Notes: generated by a model from the sequence alone, not told the origin. A DNA stretch of 64,000 nt from Actinomycetota bacterium (GCA_005888335.1 VAWY01000068.1:17606-81605); one strand, 5' to 3'; positions 42,755 through 51,236 are shown, counted from the stretch's first letter. Made by a program: numbers and translations.

Positions 42755-44419
42755 ATGGAAGCTGCACTAGCCCTAGGGCCTGCCCACGCGCGGGCCGCAA
42801 CTCTTCAGACCGACACCGATCTTGTCGCCGCGGTCCGCCGCGGGGATGACCGCGCGTTCGAGGAGCTCTACGCGCGCTACACGCGCCGGATCTCCTCGTA
42901 CATCTTCGGGATGGTCAAGGACCATGCCCGGGCTGAGGACCTGACCCAGGACGTCTTCGTCTCGGCCCTGCGGCGCATGCGCAACACCGACCGGCCGATC
43001 GCGTTCAAGCCGTGGATCTACGAGATCGCGAAGAACGCGTGCATCGACCAGTTCCGGCGCCAGCGGCGCGCCGAAGAGGTCTCCTACGACGCCGAGGAGG
43101 GCCTCGGCGCCGCCGACTACGGCCGCCTCGTCACCGGCGAACCCACCCCCGACGTCGCCCTCGACCACAAGCAGCAGCTCGACCACCTGCGCGGCGCGCT
43201 GGGCGGCCTGTCCGACGCCCACCACCAGATCCTCGTCATGCGCGAGTTCGAGGGCCTCTCGTACCGCGAGATCGGCGAGCGCATGTCGATGAGCCGGCCG
43301 TCGGTCGAGTCGACGCTCTTCCGGGCCCGCAAGCGACTCACCGAGGAGTACGAGGAGCTCGCGACCGGCGCGCGGTGCTCGCGCATCCAGGCGATCATCG
43401 GCGCCGCCGACAGCAGCGGGCTCGGCGCCCGCGACCGCCGGCGCATGGCTCGCCACCTCTCGTACTGCCAGCCCTGCCGGCGCCACGCGCACGCGGCCGG
43501 CCTCACCGACGTCGTGCCCGCGCGCCGCCCGCTGGGCGCGAAGATCGCCGCGCTGCTGCCGCTCCCGGCGTTCCTGCGCCGGCGCTTCGCCGGCCAGGCC
43601 GACGACGGCGGCGTGGGGGCCACCGTCGGCCATGGCGGCACGCTCGCCCAGTTGTCGGCGAACCTCGGGCCGGTGGTCGACTCCTCGGCGAGCGGCTGGA
43701 CCAAGGCCGTCGCGACCGCCGCGACCATCGCGGTGGCCGGCGTGGGCGCCGGGGCGATGACCGGCGCGCACGGCGACCGGCTGCACCGGCCGCTCGGCGC
43801 CACCACCCTCGTCTCGCTCGCCGGTGGCCATCGCCAGACCGCCGACTCCGGATCCGGCGCGGCCGCGCCGACCGCCCTCACCTCAGCGCCCGCGGCCCGC
43901 GGCACAGTCTCCGTGCCCCCGCGCAGCGCGGCGTCCGCGCCGACGGCCGGCGCGCGCCCGGGCTCGAGCGGGGCGACCGACAACGGCGCGGACGGCGGCT
44001 CGCCCGCTGCGGGTGACGCTCCGGCCGCCGGCGACACGGGCGCGGCCCCGAGGAACGCCGCGCCTCAGGACGCCGACCCGGCCGACCAGCTCAACGGCGT
44101 GACGCGCCAGCTCCCGCCCGGTCTTGGCGGCGGCGACGACGGCAAGAAGGGCGACGGCGGCCAGGGCAGTGGCGACAGCGGCGCCGGCGCCGATCCGACC
44201 AGCCACAAGGGCCTGCCGGCGGCTCCTGCGCTGCCGCCCGTCCCGGACGTGACCGGCAGCGCGCGCGACGCCGCGACCGGGGTCGAGCAGGGCGGGCGCG
44301 AGACGGCCCCGGCGGCCTCGAGCGTGATCGACGCCGCGGCGCAGGCGATCGACGCCGTCACCGGCGGCGCGTCGGGCGCGACCGCCCCGGCGGCCGCCGA
44401 TAAGCTCACCGGCGGGTGA
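42755..44419 (+). CDS. ECF sigma factor fused to zinc-finger, transmembrane and disordered extracytoplasmic region
   Basis: 554 aa. Region 2: TDLVAAVRRGDDRAFEELYA, MVKDHARAEDLTQDVFVSAL, FKPWIYEIAKNACIDQFRR. Region 4: GGLSDAHHQILVMREFEGLS, YREIGERMSMSRPSVESTLF. Then a zinc-finger-like HLSYCQPCRRH (Hx3Cx2C, as in anti-sigma ZAS domains), a hydrophobic segment WTKAVATAATIAVAGVGAGA at ~325-345, and ~200 residues of Ala/Gly/Pro/Asp-rich sequence. This is a sigma factor with a built-in, membrane-anchoring anti-sigma-like module, as in some actinobacterial ECF groups. The ATG at 42755 follows GGAAG; an earlier ATG-less extension to 42539 is not sigma-like. GTGA overlap with the next gene. Confidence 0.88.
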   Translation: MEAALALGPAHARAATLQTDTDLVAAVRRGDDRAFEELYARYTRRISSYIFGMVKDHARAEDLTQDVFVSALRRMRNTDRPIAFKPWIYEIAKNACIDQFRRQRRAEEVSYDAEEGLGAADYGRLVTGEPTPDVALDHKQQLDHLRGALGGLSDAHHQILVMREFEGLSYREIGERMSMSRPSVESTLFRARKRLTEEYEELATGARCSRIQAIIGAADSSGLGARDRRRMARHLSYCQPCRRHAHAAGLTDVVPARRPLGAKIAALLPLPAFLRRRFAGQADDGGVGATVGHGGTLAQLSANLGPVVDSSASGWTKAVATAATIAVAGVGAGAMTGAHGDRLHRPLGATTLVSLAGGHRQTADSGSGAAAPTALTSAPAARGTVSVPPRSAASAPTAGARPGSSGATDNGADGGSPAAGDAPAAGDTGAAPRNAAPQDADPADQLNGVTRQLPPGLGGGDDGKKGDGGQGSGDSGAGADPTSHKGLPAAPALPPVPDVTGSARDAATGVEQGGRETAPAASSVIDAAAQAIDAVTGGASGATAPAAADKLTGG

Positions 44420-44670
44420 GCGGAGCCGACGACGACGTCACCTTCCTCGAGTCGCTCACCGACACGAGCCTGTATTCCATCGGCGCATTCTTCTGCGACC
44501 GCCATCCCGACCTGGTCGACGACGTCATCGCCGAGAGCGAGGAGATCGAGCGCGCCGGCCTGGAGCGCTGGGCGGCGCGCGAGGACGTGCCGGTCGAGCG
44601 GGCCTTCCAGACGCTGATCACGGGCCTCGCGGTGCGCTACTTCACGGCCGTCGCGGGCGAAGGACGCTGA
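44416..44670 (+). CDS. Hypothetical small protein
   Basis: 84 aa, GTG start overlapping the sigma factor stop (GTGA), so probably co-translated. Sequence (DDVTFLESLTDTSLYSIGAF, DVIAESEEIERAGLERWAAR) is acidic and helical, with no recognised family. By position it could work with the sigma factor. It ends 27 bp before tRNA-Pro. Confidence 0.6.
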   Translation: MSGADDDVTFLESLTDTSLYSIGAFFCDRHPDLVDDVIAESEEIERAGLERWAAREDVPVERAFQTLITGLAVRYFTAVAGEGR

Positions 44671-44681
44671 CGCAGCCGGTC

Positions 44682-44687
44682 TATACT
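44682..44687 (+). promoter_or_regulatory. -10 box of tRNA-Pro
   Basis: TATACT, a near-consensus -10, ends 11 nt before the mature 5' end of the tRNA. -35 not evident. Confidence 0.6.
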
Positions 44688-44697
44688 GGGCGCTCTT

Positions 44698-44771
44698 CGG
44701 GGCGTGGCGCAGCCTGGTAGCGCGCACCGTTCGGGTCGGTGAGGTCCCCGGTTCAAATCCGGGCGCCCCGA
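44698..44771 (+). tRNA. tRNA-Pro (anticodon CGG)
   Basis: 74 nt. Acceptor stem CGGGGCG/CGCCCCG with discriminator A; D-arm GCGCAGCCTGGTAGCGC; anticodon arm CACCG-TTCGGGT-CGGTG, loop giving anticodon CGG; T-arm with GTTCAAATC. CCA is not encoded. All stems pair fully. Confidence 0.97.
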
Positions 44772-44790
44772 TAAAAATCCGGTCCTGTTC

Positions 44791-45528
44791 TCAGCCGGTC
44801 CCGCCCTCCGTCGTCTCACCTCGGGGGACGAAGGCGACATCGGCGACGACCTCGAGGTGGTCGCGCATGGCTCGGGCTGCGCCGTCCTCGTCATGGTCGG
44901 CGATCGCCTGGAGAATCTGTTCGTGGGCCTTCAGCGACCGTGGCGGGCGGCCGGGCCGCGAGAGCGAGGCGCGGCGAGTCTGGTCGATGACGTCGGCGAG
45001 CTGCTCCATGAGGCCGGCGAGCAGCTCGTTGTGCGACGCGGCGGTGATCGCGCCGTGGAAGCGCTGGTCGGCCTCGGCGCCATCCTCGCCCTCCTCGATC
45101 GCGGTCGCCATCTCGCGCAGCGCCAGGCGCATCTCGTCCAGGTCGGCGTCGCTGCGGCGGCGGGCGGCGAGGCGCGCGGTCTGGGTCTCGAGCGCCTCGC
45201 GGACCTCCATGATCGCCGGCAGCTGGGCGTGGGTCTGGAGCAACTCCTCGGCGAGCGACGGCACGACGTCCTCGGGCGAGCGCAGGAGATAGACCCCGTC
45301 GCCGTGGCGGATCTCGACCAGCCCGCCGACCCGCAGCGCCGTGAGCGCCTGGCGTACGGAGGTGCGGCTCACGCCCAAGCGTTGGGCGAGCTCGCGCTCG
45401 GACATCAGGCGATCGCCGGGCCTGAGCTCCTGGACGTCGACGAACTCGCGCAGCCGCTCGGCGACCTCCTCGTAGAGAGGGCTCCGGCGGATGGGGGAGA
45501 GCCCACCCTGATCGGCTGGTCGAGCCAC
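44791..45528 (-). CDS. GntR-family (FadR subfamily) regulator
   Basis: 245 aa, GTG start. N-terminal winged helix: SPLYEEVAERLREFVDVQEL, RPGDRLMSERELAQRLGVSR, TSVRQALTALRVGGLVEIRH. C-terminal all-helical FCD domain with metal/ligand residues (MEVREALETQTARLAA, DQRFHGAITAASHNELL, HEQILQAIADHDEDGAARAM). Divergent from the DUF485/symporter/MatB/carboxyltransferase operon, with dyad sequences over the presumed promoter, so it is the likely regulator, analogous to MatR of malonate operons. Confidence 0.92.
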   Translation of the reverse strand: MARPADQGGLSPIRRSPLYEEVAERLREFVDVQELRPGDRLMSERELAQRLGVSRTSVRQALTALRVGGLVEIRHGDGVYLLRSPEDVVPSLAEELLQTHAQLPAIMEVREALETQTARLAARRRSDADLDEMRLALREMATAIEEGEDGAEADQRFHGAITAASHNELLAGLMEQLADVIDQTRRASLSRPGRPPRSLKAHEQILQAIADHDEDGAARAMRDHLEVVADVAFVPRGETTEGGTG

Positions 45529-45553
45529 TAGGCCAATTCTACAGCTCTGGGGC

Positions 45554-45593
45554 TTGACAGGACCAGTGGCATGGTGGTGTACTGGCTAGACCA
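45554..45593 (+). promoter_or_regulatory. Promoter with overlapping GntR-type operator dyads
   Basis: TTGACA (45554-45559), 18 nt, then TGTACT (45578-45583) form a -35/-10 pair for the symporter operon. TGG-CTAGA-CCA (45583-45593) is a dyad on the start-site side, and ACCAGTGGCATGGT (45562-45575) is a second imperfect dyad between the hexamers. TGG/CCA half-sites suit FadR-type GntR proteins. Operator function inferred. Confidence 0.6.
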
Positions 45594-45635
45594 CTGCGCC
45601 AGTTCGAGCGCAGATCCCGAACCGAGGAGAGAGGG

Positions 45636-46019
45636 ATGACTGCTGGTCTGCCCGACGCCGTGCGTCTGGATCTCGAGGAACTCGCCCGCCGGCGCCGTCG
45701 CTTCGTCGTGCCGCTGCTGCTCGGGGCGCTGAGCTCCTACGCCCTCGTGCTGCTTGCCTTCGCCTACTGGCCCGGGCTCGTGCGCCGCGAGGTCGTCGGC
45801 GCCTTCAACGTCGCCTATCTGCTCGCGGTGTCGCAGTTCGTCATGACGTTCGTCGTCGGCCTCGTGTACTCGAGCTGGGCGCGCCGCGTGTCCGACCCAC
45901 TCGCCGCGCGCATCCGCGGCGAGCTCGAGCGCGGCGACACCGAGCGGGCACTGGCCGAGCTGGCCCGTCGTCCCGCCAATCCCCACCCGGCCCGCCGGGC
46001 CGTGACGCAGGAAGTCTGA
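45636..46019 (+). CDS. DUF485-type small membrane protein
   Basis: 127 aa. Two transmembrane segments (VVPLLLGALSSYALVLLAFA and NVAYLLAVSQFVMTFVVGLV) after LARRRRRF, with the C-terminal SSWARRVSDPLAARIRGELE, the layout of DUF485/YjcH proteins that are co-encoded with ActP-type solute:sodium symporters. Preceded by GAGGAGAG. Ends 2 bp before the symporter ATG. Confidence 0.82.
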   Translation: MTAGLPDAVRLDLEELARRRRRFVVPLLLGALSSYALVLLAFAYWPGLVRREVVGAFNVAYLLAVSQFVMTFVVGLVYSSWARRVSDPLAARIRGELERGDTERALAELARRPANPHPARRAVTQEV

Positions 46020-46021
46020 CC

Positions 46022-48103
46022 ATGGTCGCCTCGGACGGAGGCCGCACGCTCAGCGTCGTCGTCTTCTTCGTGCTCGTGGCCGCAAGCCTGGCGATCACGT
46101 TCGTCGCCTCGCGCCGGGCCAAGGGCGCCAGCGGCTTCTTCGTGGCGGGCCGGCGCATCAGCGCGCGTCAAAACGGTCTGGCCATCGTGGGTGACCTGTT
46201 CTCTGCCGCCGCGTTCCTGGGCATCAGCGGCCTGGTCGCCCTCAACGGCTTCGACGGCGTCATGTACTCGATCGGCTTCCTCGTGGCGCTGGTGACCGTG
46301 CTGCTGCTCATCGCCGAGCCGCTGCGCAACACCGGCCGCTACACGATGACCGACGTGATGGCCTACCGGCTGGAGAGGCGTCGCGTGCGCGCGGTCGCCG
46401 CGATCGCGTCGGTGGTCATCATTCTCTTCTACCTGCTGGCCCAGATGGTCGGCGTCGGTGTCATCACGAGCCTGCTGCTCGGCATCGACCAGAGCGTGGC
46501 GATCGCGCTCGTCGGCATCCTGATGATGGTCTACGTGACCTTCGGCGGGATGGTCGCGACGACGTACGTCCAGCTGTTCAAGGCCGTGCTGCTCATCGGG
46601 GCCACGGTGCTGCTCACCGTCTTGCTGCTCGCCAAGTTCGGCTTCAATTACAGCCACCTGCTCGACCGGGCCGCGGCGCGCAGCGGCAAGGGCGACGCCT
46701 TCCTGGCTCCCGGCCTGAAGTTCACCAACCACATCGACCTGCTCTCGCTCGGACTGGGGTTGGTGCTCGGCACCGCCGGCCTGCCGCACATCATGATGCG
46801 CTTTTACACCGTCCCCGACGCGCAGACCGCCCGCCGGTCAGCGGTATGGGTGATGGGCATCCACGGCAGCTGCCTGTTCCTCATGACGCTGCTCGGCTTC
46901 GGCGCCGCGGCGCTCGTCCTGCTGGCCCAGATGGTCGGCGTCGGTGTCATCACGAGCCTGCTGCTCGGCATCGACCAGAGCGTGGCGATCGCGCTCGTCG
47001 GCATCCTGATGATGGTCTACGTGACCTTCGGCGGGATGGTCGCGACGACGTACGTCCAGCTGTTCAAGGCCGTGCTGCTCATCGGGGCCACGGTGCTGCT
47101 CACCGTCCTGCTGCTCGCCAAGTTCGGCTTCAATTACAGCCACCTGCTCGACCGGGCCGCGGCGCGCAGCGGCAAGGGCGACGCCTTCCTGGCTCCCGGC
47201 CTGAAGTTCACCAACCACATCGACCTGCTCTCGCTCGGACTGGGGTTGGTGCTCGGCACCGCCGGCCTGCCGCACATCATGATGCGCTTTTACACCGTCC
47301 CCGACGCGCAGACCGCCCGCCGGTCAGCGGTATGGGTGATGGGCATCCACGGCAGCTGCCTGTTCCTCATGACGCTGCTCGGCTTCGGCGCCGCGGCGCT
47401 CGTCGGGCCCGAGCTCATCGCCGCGAGCAACCATGCCGGCAACAGCGCCGCGCCGCTGCTGGCCCAGGTGCTCGGCGGCGGGACCGGCACGGTCGGCGGC
47501 CAGGTCCTGTTCGCGTTGGTCTCGGCCGTCGCCTTCGCGACCATCCTCGCCGTGGTGGCGGGTCTGGCCATCGGCGCGTCGGCCAACATCTCGCACGACC
47601 TCTACACCCACGTGCTGCGTCGCGGGCAGGTCAACGAGCAGCGCGAAGTCACCGTCGCCAAGCTCGCCGCGCTGGCCGTCGGCGCGATCGCCATCGTGCT
47701 CGCGCTGGCCGCCAAGTCGCTCAACGTCGCGTTCCTCGTCGGGCTGGCCTTCGCCATGGCGGCCAGCGCGAACCTTCCCGTGCTCGTTTACAGCCTGCAC
47801 TGGCGGCGGTTCAACACCGCCGGGGCGGTCAGCGCCGTCGTCGTCGGATTGACGACCGCGGTCGGCCTCGCCGTCGTCGGCCCGTCGGTGATCGGCCCCG
47901 AGGGCATCGCGCTGCACGGCGTCGAGCCGCTGACCACCCTGTCCAACCCGGGGATCATCAGCGTTCCGGCGGGCTTCCTCGCGGGGTGGCTGGCGACGGT
48001 GCTCACCGCGCGCGAGCGGCGAAGCGAGGAGCGCTTCGACCAGCTGCGGCTGCGTGCGCTCACCGGCTATGGCGCCGAGCGCACCGTGGAGGTGACCTCG
48101 TGA
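46022..48103 (+). CDS. Solute:sodium symporter (ActP-like) with internal 162-residue tandem duplication
   Basis: 693 aa. SSS-family signatures: GFFVAGRRISARQNGLAIVG, DLFSAAAFLGISGLVALNGF, NTGRYTMTDVMAYRLERRRV, then near the C-terminus NVAFLVGLAFAMAASANLPV and LYSLHWRRFNTAGAVSAVVV-type sequence. It would transport a short-chain carboxylate with Na+ or H+. Residues ~138-299 and ~300-461 are the same 162-residue block (MVGVGVITSLLLGIDQSVAI to LLGFGAAALV), about four membrane segments each. Removing one copy leaves 531 aa, the usual ActP length. Frame is kept throughout. Function of the duplicated form is uncertain. GTGA overlap with the next gene. Confidence 0.93.
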   Translation: MVASDGGRTLSVVVFFVLVAASLAITFVASRRAKGASGFFVAGRRISARQNGLAIVGDLFSAAAFLGISGLVALNGFDGVMYSIGFLVALVTVLLLIAEPLRNTGRYTMTDVMAYRLERRRVRAVAAIASVVIILFYLLAQMVGVGVITSLLLGIDQSVAIALVGILMMVYVTFGGMVATTYVQLFKAVLLIGATVLLTVLLLAKFGFNYSHLLDRAAARSGKGDAFLAPGLKFTNHIDLLSLGLGLVLGTAGLPHIMMRFYTVPDAQTARRSAVWVMGIHGSCLFLMTLLGFGAAALVLLAQMVGVGVITSLLLGIDQSVAIALVGILMMVYVTFGGMVATTYVQLFKAVLLIGATVLLTVLLLAKFGFNYSHLLDRAAARSGKGDAFLAPGLKFTNHIDLLSLGLGLVLGTAGLPHIMMRFYTVPDAQTARRSAVWVMGIHGSCLFLMTLLGFGAAALVGPELIAASNHAGNSAAPLLAQVLGGGTGTVGGQVLFALVSAVAFATILAVVAGLAIGASANISHDLYTHVLRRGQVNEQREVTVAKLAALAVGAIAIVLALAAKSLNVAFLVGLAFAMAASANLPVLVYSLHWRRFNTAGAVSAVVVGLTTAVGLAVVGPSVIGPEGIALHGVEPLTTLSNPGIISVPAGFLAGWLATVLTARERRSEERFDQLRLRALTGYGAERTVEVTS
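46432..47403 (+). repeat. 486-bp in-frame tandem duplication within the symporter gene
   Basis: Copy 1 is 46432-46917 and copy 2 is 46918-47403, directly adjacent. I find one mismatch by eye: T at 46622 against C at 47108, a synonymous TTG/CTG change. 486 is divisible by 3, so the reading frame survives. Flanks differ (FYLLAQ before copy 1, ALVLLAQ at the junction, ALVGPEL after copy 2). Confidence 0.97.
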
Positions 48104-49563
48104 ACCCGACCGCCGCCGTCGCGACGGCGCCTCTGCTGCCGCCCCTCGCCGAGCCGAGCGCCAAGGAGGCGATCCGCTTCGGCGAGCACGCCGTCACCTA
48201 CCACGAGCTGGCCCGTGCGGCTGCGGGGGTCGTCGCGGGCATCGCGCCCGCCGCGCGCGTGGCCGTGTGGGCGACGGCGTCGCTGGAGACGTGCGTCGCG
48301 GTGGTCGGCGCGCTGGCGGCCGGTGTTCCCGTCGTGCCGATCAATCCGAAGTCCGGTGAGCGCGAGCTCGCGCACATCGTCGCCGACAGCGCGCCAGATC
48401 TCGTCCTGACCGCCCCGGGCGTCGAGCTGCCCGGCGCCCTGGCCGCGGTGCCACGGGCCGAGGTGGACGTCGCTGTGGCCGGGCCGCTGCCGCTCCCAAC
48501 CGAGGCGCCGCCGGAGGCGCCCGCGGTGATCGTCTACACGTCGGGCACGACCGGCCCGCCGAAGGGCGTCGTGTTGCCGCGACGCGCAATCGCCTCCAAT
48601 CTCGACGCACTCGCGGCGACGTGGGAGTGGACCGCCGACGACGTGCTGGCCCACGCGCTGCCGCTCTTCCACGTGCACGGGCTCATCCTCGGAACCCTCG
48701 GGCCGCTGCGCCTCGGCGGCACCGTCCACCACCTCGGGCGCTTCGCGCCCGACGCGATCGCGGCCGAGCTCGCGGGAGAGGCCACGATGTTCTTCGGCGT
48801 CCCGACCATGTACCACCGGCTCGCCGACGAAGTCGAACAGGATCGCGCGCTCGCTGACGCGCTCAGCGGCGCGCGGCTGCTCGTGTCCGGGTCGGCCGCG
48901 CTGCCGGCCTCCGACCACGAGCGCCTCGCGCGGACGACCGGCCAGCGCGTCGTGGAGCGCTACGGGATGACCGAGACGCTCATGAACTGCGCCGTCCACG
49001 CCGCCGGCGACCGCCGGCCCGGAACGGTCGGGCCGCCGCTCGCCGGCGTCGCCGTCCGGCTCGTCGATGACGACGGCGCAACGATCCACGCGTCCGACGA
49101 CGAGACCGTCGGCGAGCTGCAGGTCCGCGGGCCCAACCTGTTCCTCGAATACCTCAACCGACCCGACGCCACCGCCGCGGCGTTCACCGCCGACGGCTGG
49201 TTCCGTACCGGGGACATGGCGACCCGCGCCGCAGATGGCTACGTCCGCGTCGTCGGCCGCCGAGCCACCGACCTCATCAAGTCCGGCGGCTTCAAGATCG
49301 GCGCGGGGGAGATCGAGAGCGTGCTGCTCGAGCACCCGGCGGTCGCCGAAGCCGCGGTCACCGGCGAGCCCGATCCCGACCTCGGCGAGCGGATCGTCGC
49401 CTGGATCGTCCCCGCGCCGGGCTGCCGGCCCTCTGAGCGCGAGCTCGCCGACCACGTCTCCGGCCAGCTGTCGCCCCACAAGCGCCCGCGCGTCGTGCGC
49501 TACCTCGACGCGCTGCCGCGCAACGCGATGGGCAAGGTGCTCAAGAAGGCGCTCGACGCTTGA
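48100..49563 (+). CDS. MatB-like malonyl-CoA synthetase (acyl-CoA synthetase)
   Basis: 487 aa, GTG start overlapping the symporter stop. AMP-binding motif AVIVYTSGTTGPPKGVVLPR; the compact size and the segment HALPLFHVHGLILGTLGPLR followed by ERYGMTETLMNCAVHAAGD resemble malonyl-CoA synthetases (MatB) more than fatty-acyl enzymes. Hinge GWFRTGDMATRAADGYVRVV, then GRRATDLIKSGGFKIGAGEI and C-terminal catalytic lysine in RNAMGKVLKKALDA. Would form malonyl-CoA (or a related acyl-CoA) from the imported acid. TTGA overlap with the carboxyltransferase gene. Confidence 0.85.
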   Translation: MNPTAAVATAPLLPPLAEPSAKEAIRFGEHAVTYHELARAAAGVVAGIAPAARVAVWATASLETCVAVVGALAAGVPVVPINPKSGERELAHIVADSAPDLVLTAPGVELPGALAAVPRAEVDVAVAGPLPLPTEAPPEAPAVIVYTSGTTGPPKGVVLPRRAIASNLDALAATWEWTADDVLAHALPLFHVHGLILGTLGPLRLGGTVHHLGRFAPDAIAAELAGEATMFFGVPTMYHRLADEVEQDRALADALSGARLLVSGSAALPASDHERLARTTGQRVVERYGMTETLMNCAVHAAGDRRPGTVGPPLAGVAVRLVDDDGATIHASDDETVGELQVRGPNLFLEYLNRPDATAAAFTADGWFRTGDMATRAADGYVRVVGRRATDLIKSGGFKIGAGEIESVLLEHPAVAEAAVTGEPDPDLGERIVAWIVPAPGCRPSERELADHVSGQLSPHKRPRVVRYLDALPRNAMGKVLKKALDA

Positions 49564-50942
49564 GCGCGCGGCAGGCCATCGCGGCGGTGGCCGAGCGGTT
49601 CGTCGAGTTCGACGAGGACGTCGTCTCGAGCGATCCGCTGGGCTGGCCGGGCTACACGGCGCAGCGCGCCCGCGCGCGGGCACGCTCGGGCGAGAGCGAG
49701 TCCGTCGTCTGCGGTCACGCTCGCATCGGCTCGACCGACGTCGCGATCATCGCCTTCGACTTCGCCTTCATGGGCGGATCGATGGGGGAGGCGACCGGGC
49801 GCAAGATCACCAACGCGTTCGCTCGCGCGCGGGCGGCCCGTCAACCGGTCGTGACGCTGGTCGCCTCCGGTGGCTGTCGCATGCAGGAGGGCATGCGCTC
49901 GCTCGTGCAGATGCAGCGGATCGCCGCCGCCGTTCACGAGCTGCGGGCCGCCGGCGTGCCCCACGTCAGCGTCGTGCGCAGCCCAACGACCGGCGGCGTG
50001 TGGGCGGCGCTGGCCGCCGGCGCCGACGTCGTCCTCGCCCGGCGCGACGCCACCGTGGCGTTCGCCGGCCGGCGCGTGCGCAACCAGGATGCGCGCGACG
50101 AAGAGGCGTTCACCAGCGAGGGCAAGCTCGCCGCCGGCCACGTCGATCTTCTCGTCGACGACTCCGAGCTCCAGCCCACCCTGGCCGTCCTCCTCGACAT
50201 GCTCACGATCGCGCGGTCCGTCCCGCCGGCGCCCGCCGACGTCCCCTCGGCGCTGGGCCGCGGAGACCTGCCACCGGACGGCTGGTCGGCGGTCCAACGG
50301 GCGCGGGACCCCGAGCGGCCGCGCGCGCAGGCCTACCTCGAACGCTACTTCGACGCTCGCGTCCCCGTCTCGGGCGACCGCGCGGGCGGCAGCGACGCCG
50401 GCATGCTGTGCGGCATCGGCCGTCGCCAAGGCCGCCCGATCGCCTACGCCGCTCAGAGCGGGACCGCCAACACGCCCGCCGGCTTTCGCACGGCGGCGCG
50501 CCTGATCCGCCTGGCCGACCGGCTCAACCTCCCGATCCTGACGCTGATCGACACGCCGGGCGCCGCCAACGACGCCGCCGCTGAGCGCGGCGGGGTCGGC
50601 ACCGCGATCGCCGAGCTCCTCGCCGCCGTGGCCGGCGCGCGCGTCCCCATCACCACGCTGGTCATCGGTGAGGGCGGTTCTGGTGGGGCGCTGGCCTTGG
50701 CGTCCCCCACCGACCTGTGGATCACGCCCGACGCCTACTTCGCGGTGATCGCCCCCGAGGGTGCCACCGCCATCCTCAAACACGATCCCGGTGAGGCCGC
50801 GACGATCGCCGACCGCCTGCGCCTGCGTCCGCAGGATCTGCTCGAGCTCGGCATCGTTCGTGGCATCGCGCGCCCGCCGACGCTCCGACATGGCGGCCCC
50901 GAAGCCGGTCGGGCGGTTGCCCGCCCTGCCGGAAGTCAGTAA
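49560..50942 (+). CDS. Fused AccD/AccA-like carboxyltransferase
   Basis: 460 aa, TTG start (TTGA overlap). The N-terminal half has the AccD pattern: FAFMGGSMGEATGRKITNAF, VASGGCRMQEGMRSLVQM, VRSPTTGGVWAALA, VAFAGRRV, without a Cys4 zinc ribbon. The C-terminal half has the AccA pattern: RPRAQAYLERYFDARVPVSG, NTPAGFRTAARLIRLADRLN, LTLIDTPGAANDAAAERGGV, VIGEGGSGGALALASPTDLW, IAPEGATAILKHDPGEA. Both active-site halves of a crotonase-fold carboxyltransferase are thus present in one chain. No biotin carboxylase or biotin carrier gene is nearby. In this operon it may decarboxylate malonyl-CoA, as the MdcD/MdcE pair does on its carrier (inference). Confidence 0.85.
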   Translation: MSARQAIAAVAERFVEFDEDVVSSDPLGWPGYTAQRARARARSGESESVVCGHARIGSTDVAIIAFDFAFMGGSMGEATGRKITNAFARARAARQPVVTLVASGGCRMQEGMRSLVQMQRIAAAVHELRAAGVPHVSVVRSPTTGGVWAALAAGADVVLARRDATVAFAGRRVRNQDARDEEAFTSEGKLAAGHVDLLVDDSELQPTLAVLLDMLTIARSVPPAPADVPSALGRGDLPPDGWSAVQRARDPERPRAQAYLERYFDARVPVSGDRAGGSDAGMLCGIGRRQGRPIAYAAQSGTANTPAGFRTAARLIRLADRLNLPILTLIDTPGAANDAAAERGGVGTAIAELLAAVAGARVPITTLVIGEGGSGGALALASPTDLWITPDAYFAVIAPEGATAILKHDPGEAATIADRLRLRPQDLLELGIVRGIARPPTLRHGGPEAGRAVARPAGSQ

Positions 50943-51066
50943 CGCGCCCTCCTTGTCCGGGGCACTCGACTCGCCGCTGCATTTTCCGGCGGGGTGTTCT
51001 GTGCGGCTCTGCGGGAGTCTGCGCGGCGCAGCGGAGGGCGTCGTTTCGGGCACGGCCGGGCAGGAG

Positions 51067-51086
51067 TCCTACGAAAAGTCGTAGGA
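51067..51086. other. Hairpin in a gene-free stretch (50943-51236)
   Basis: TCCTACGA-AAAG-TCGTAGGA, a perfect 8-bp stem with a 4-nt loop. It is not followed by a T-run. The rest of this 294-bp stretch between the carboxyltransferase and the converging L,D-transpeptidase contains no convincing gene in any frame. Confidence 0.5.
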
Positions 51087-51236
51087 GGCGCCGAAATCCC
51101 GCATGGCTACGGGAACTTGAACCGGGCGCCCCTGCTCACGACCTACGTCTTCGACTCCGGCAGCGACTCCCTTCCACTCGGAGCCCGTCTTCGGCGCGCC
51201 GGACGGCCCCTGACGCGCCTCGCGCGCGACCGCGGG

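Noticed and set aside
51085..51175. tRNA-like sequence (AACTTGAACCGGGCGCCCC) on the minus strand
   Set aside because: T-arm and acceptor stems do not pair and no anticodon arm can be built; at most a degenerate resemblance.
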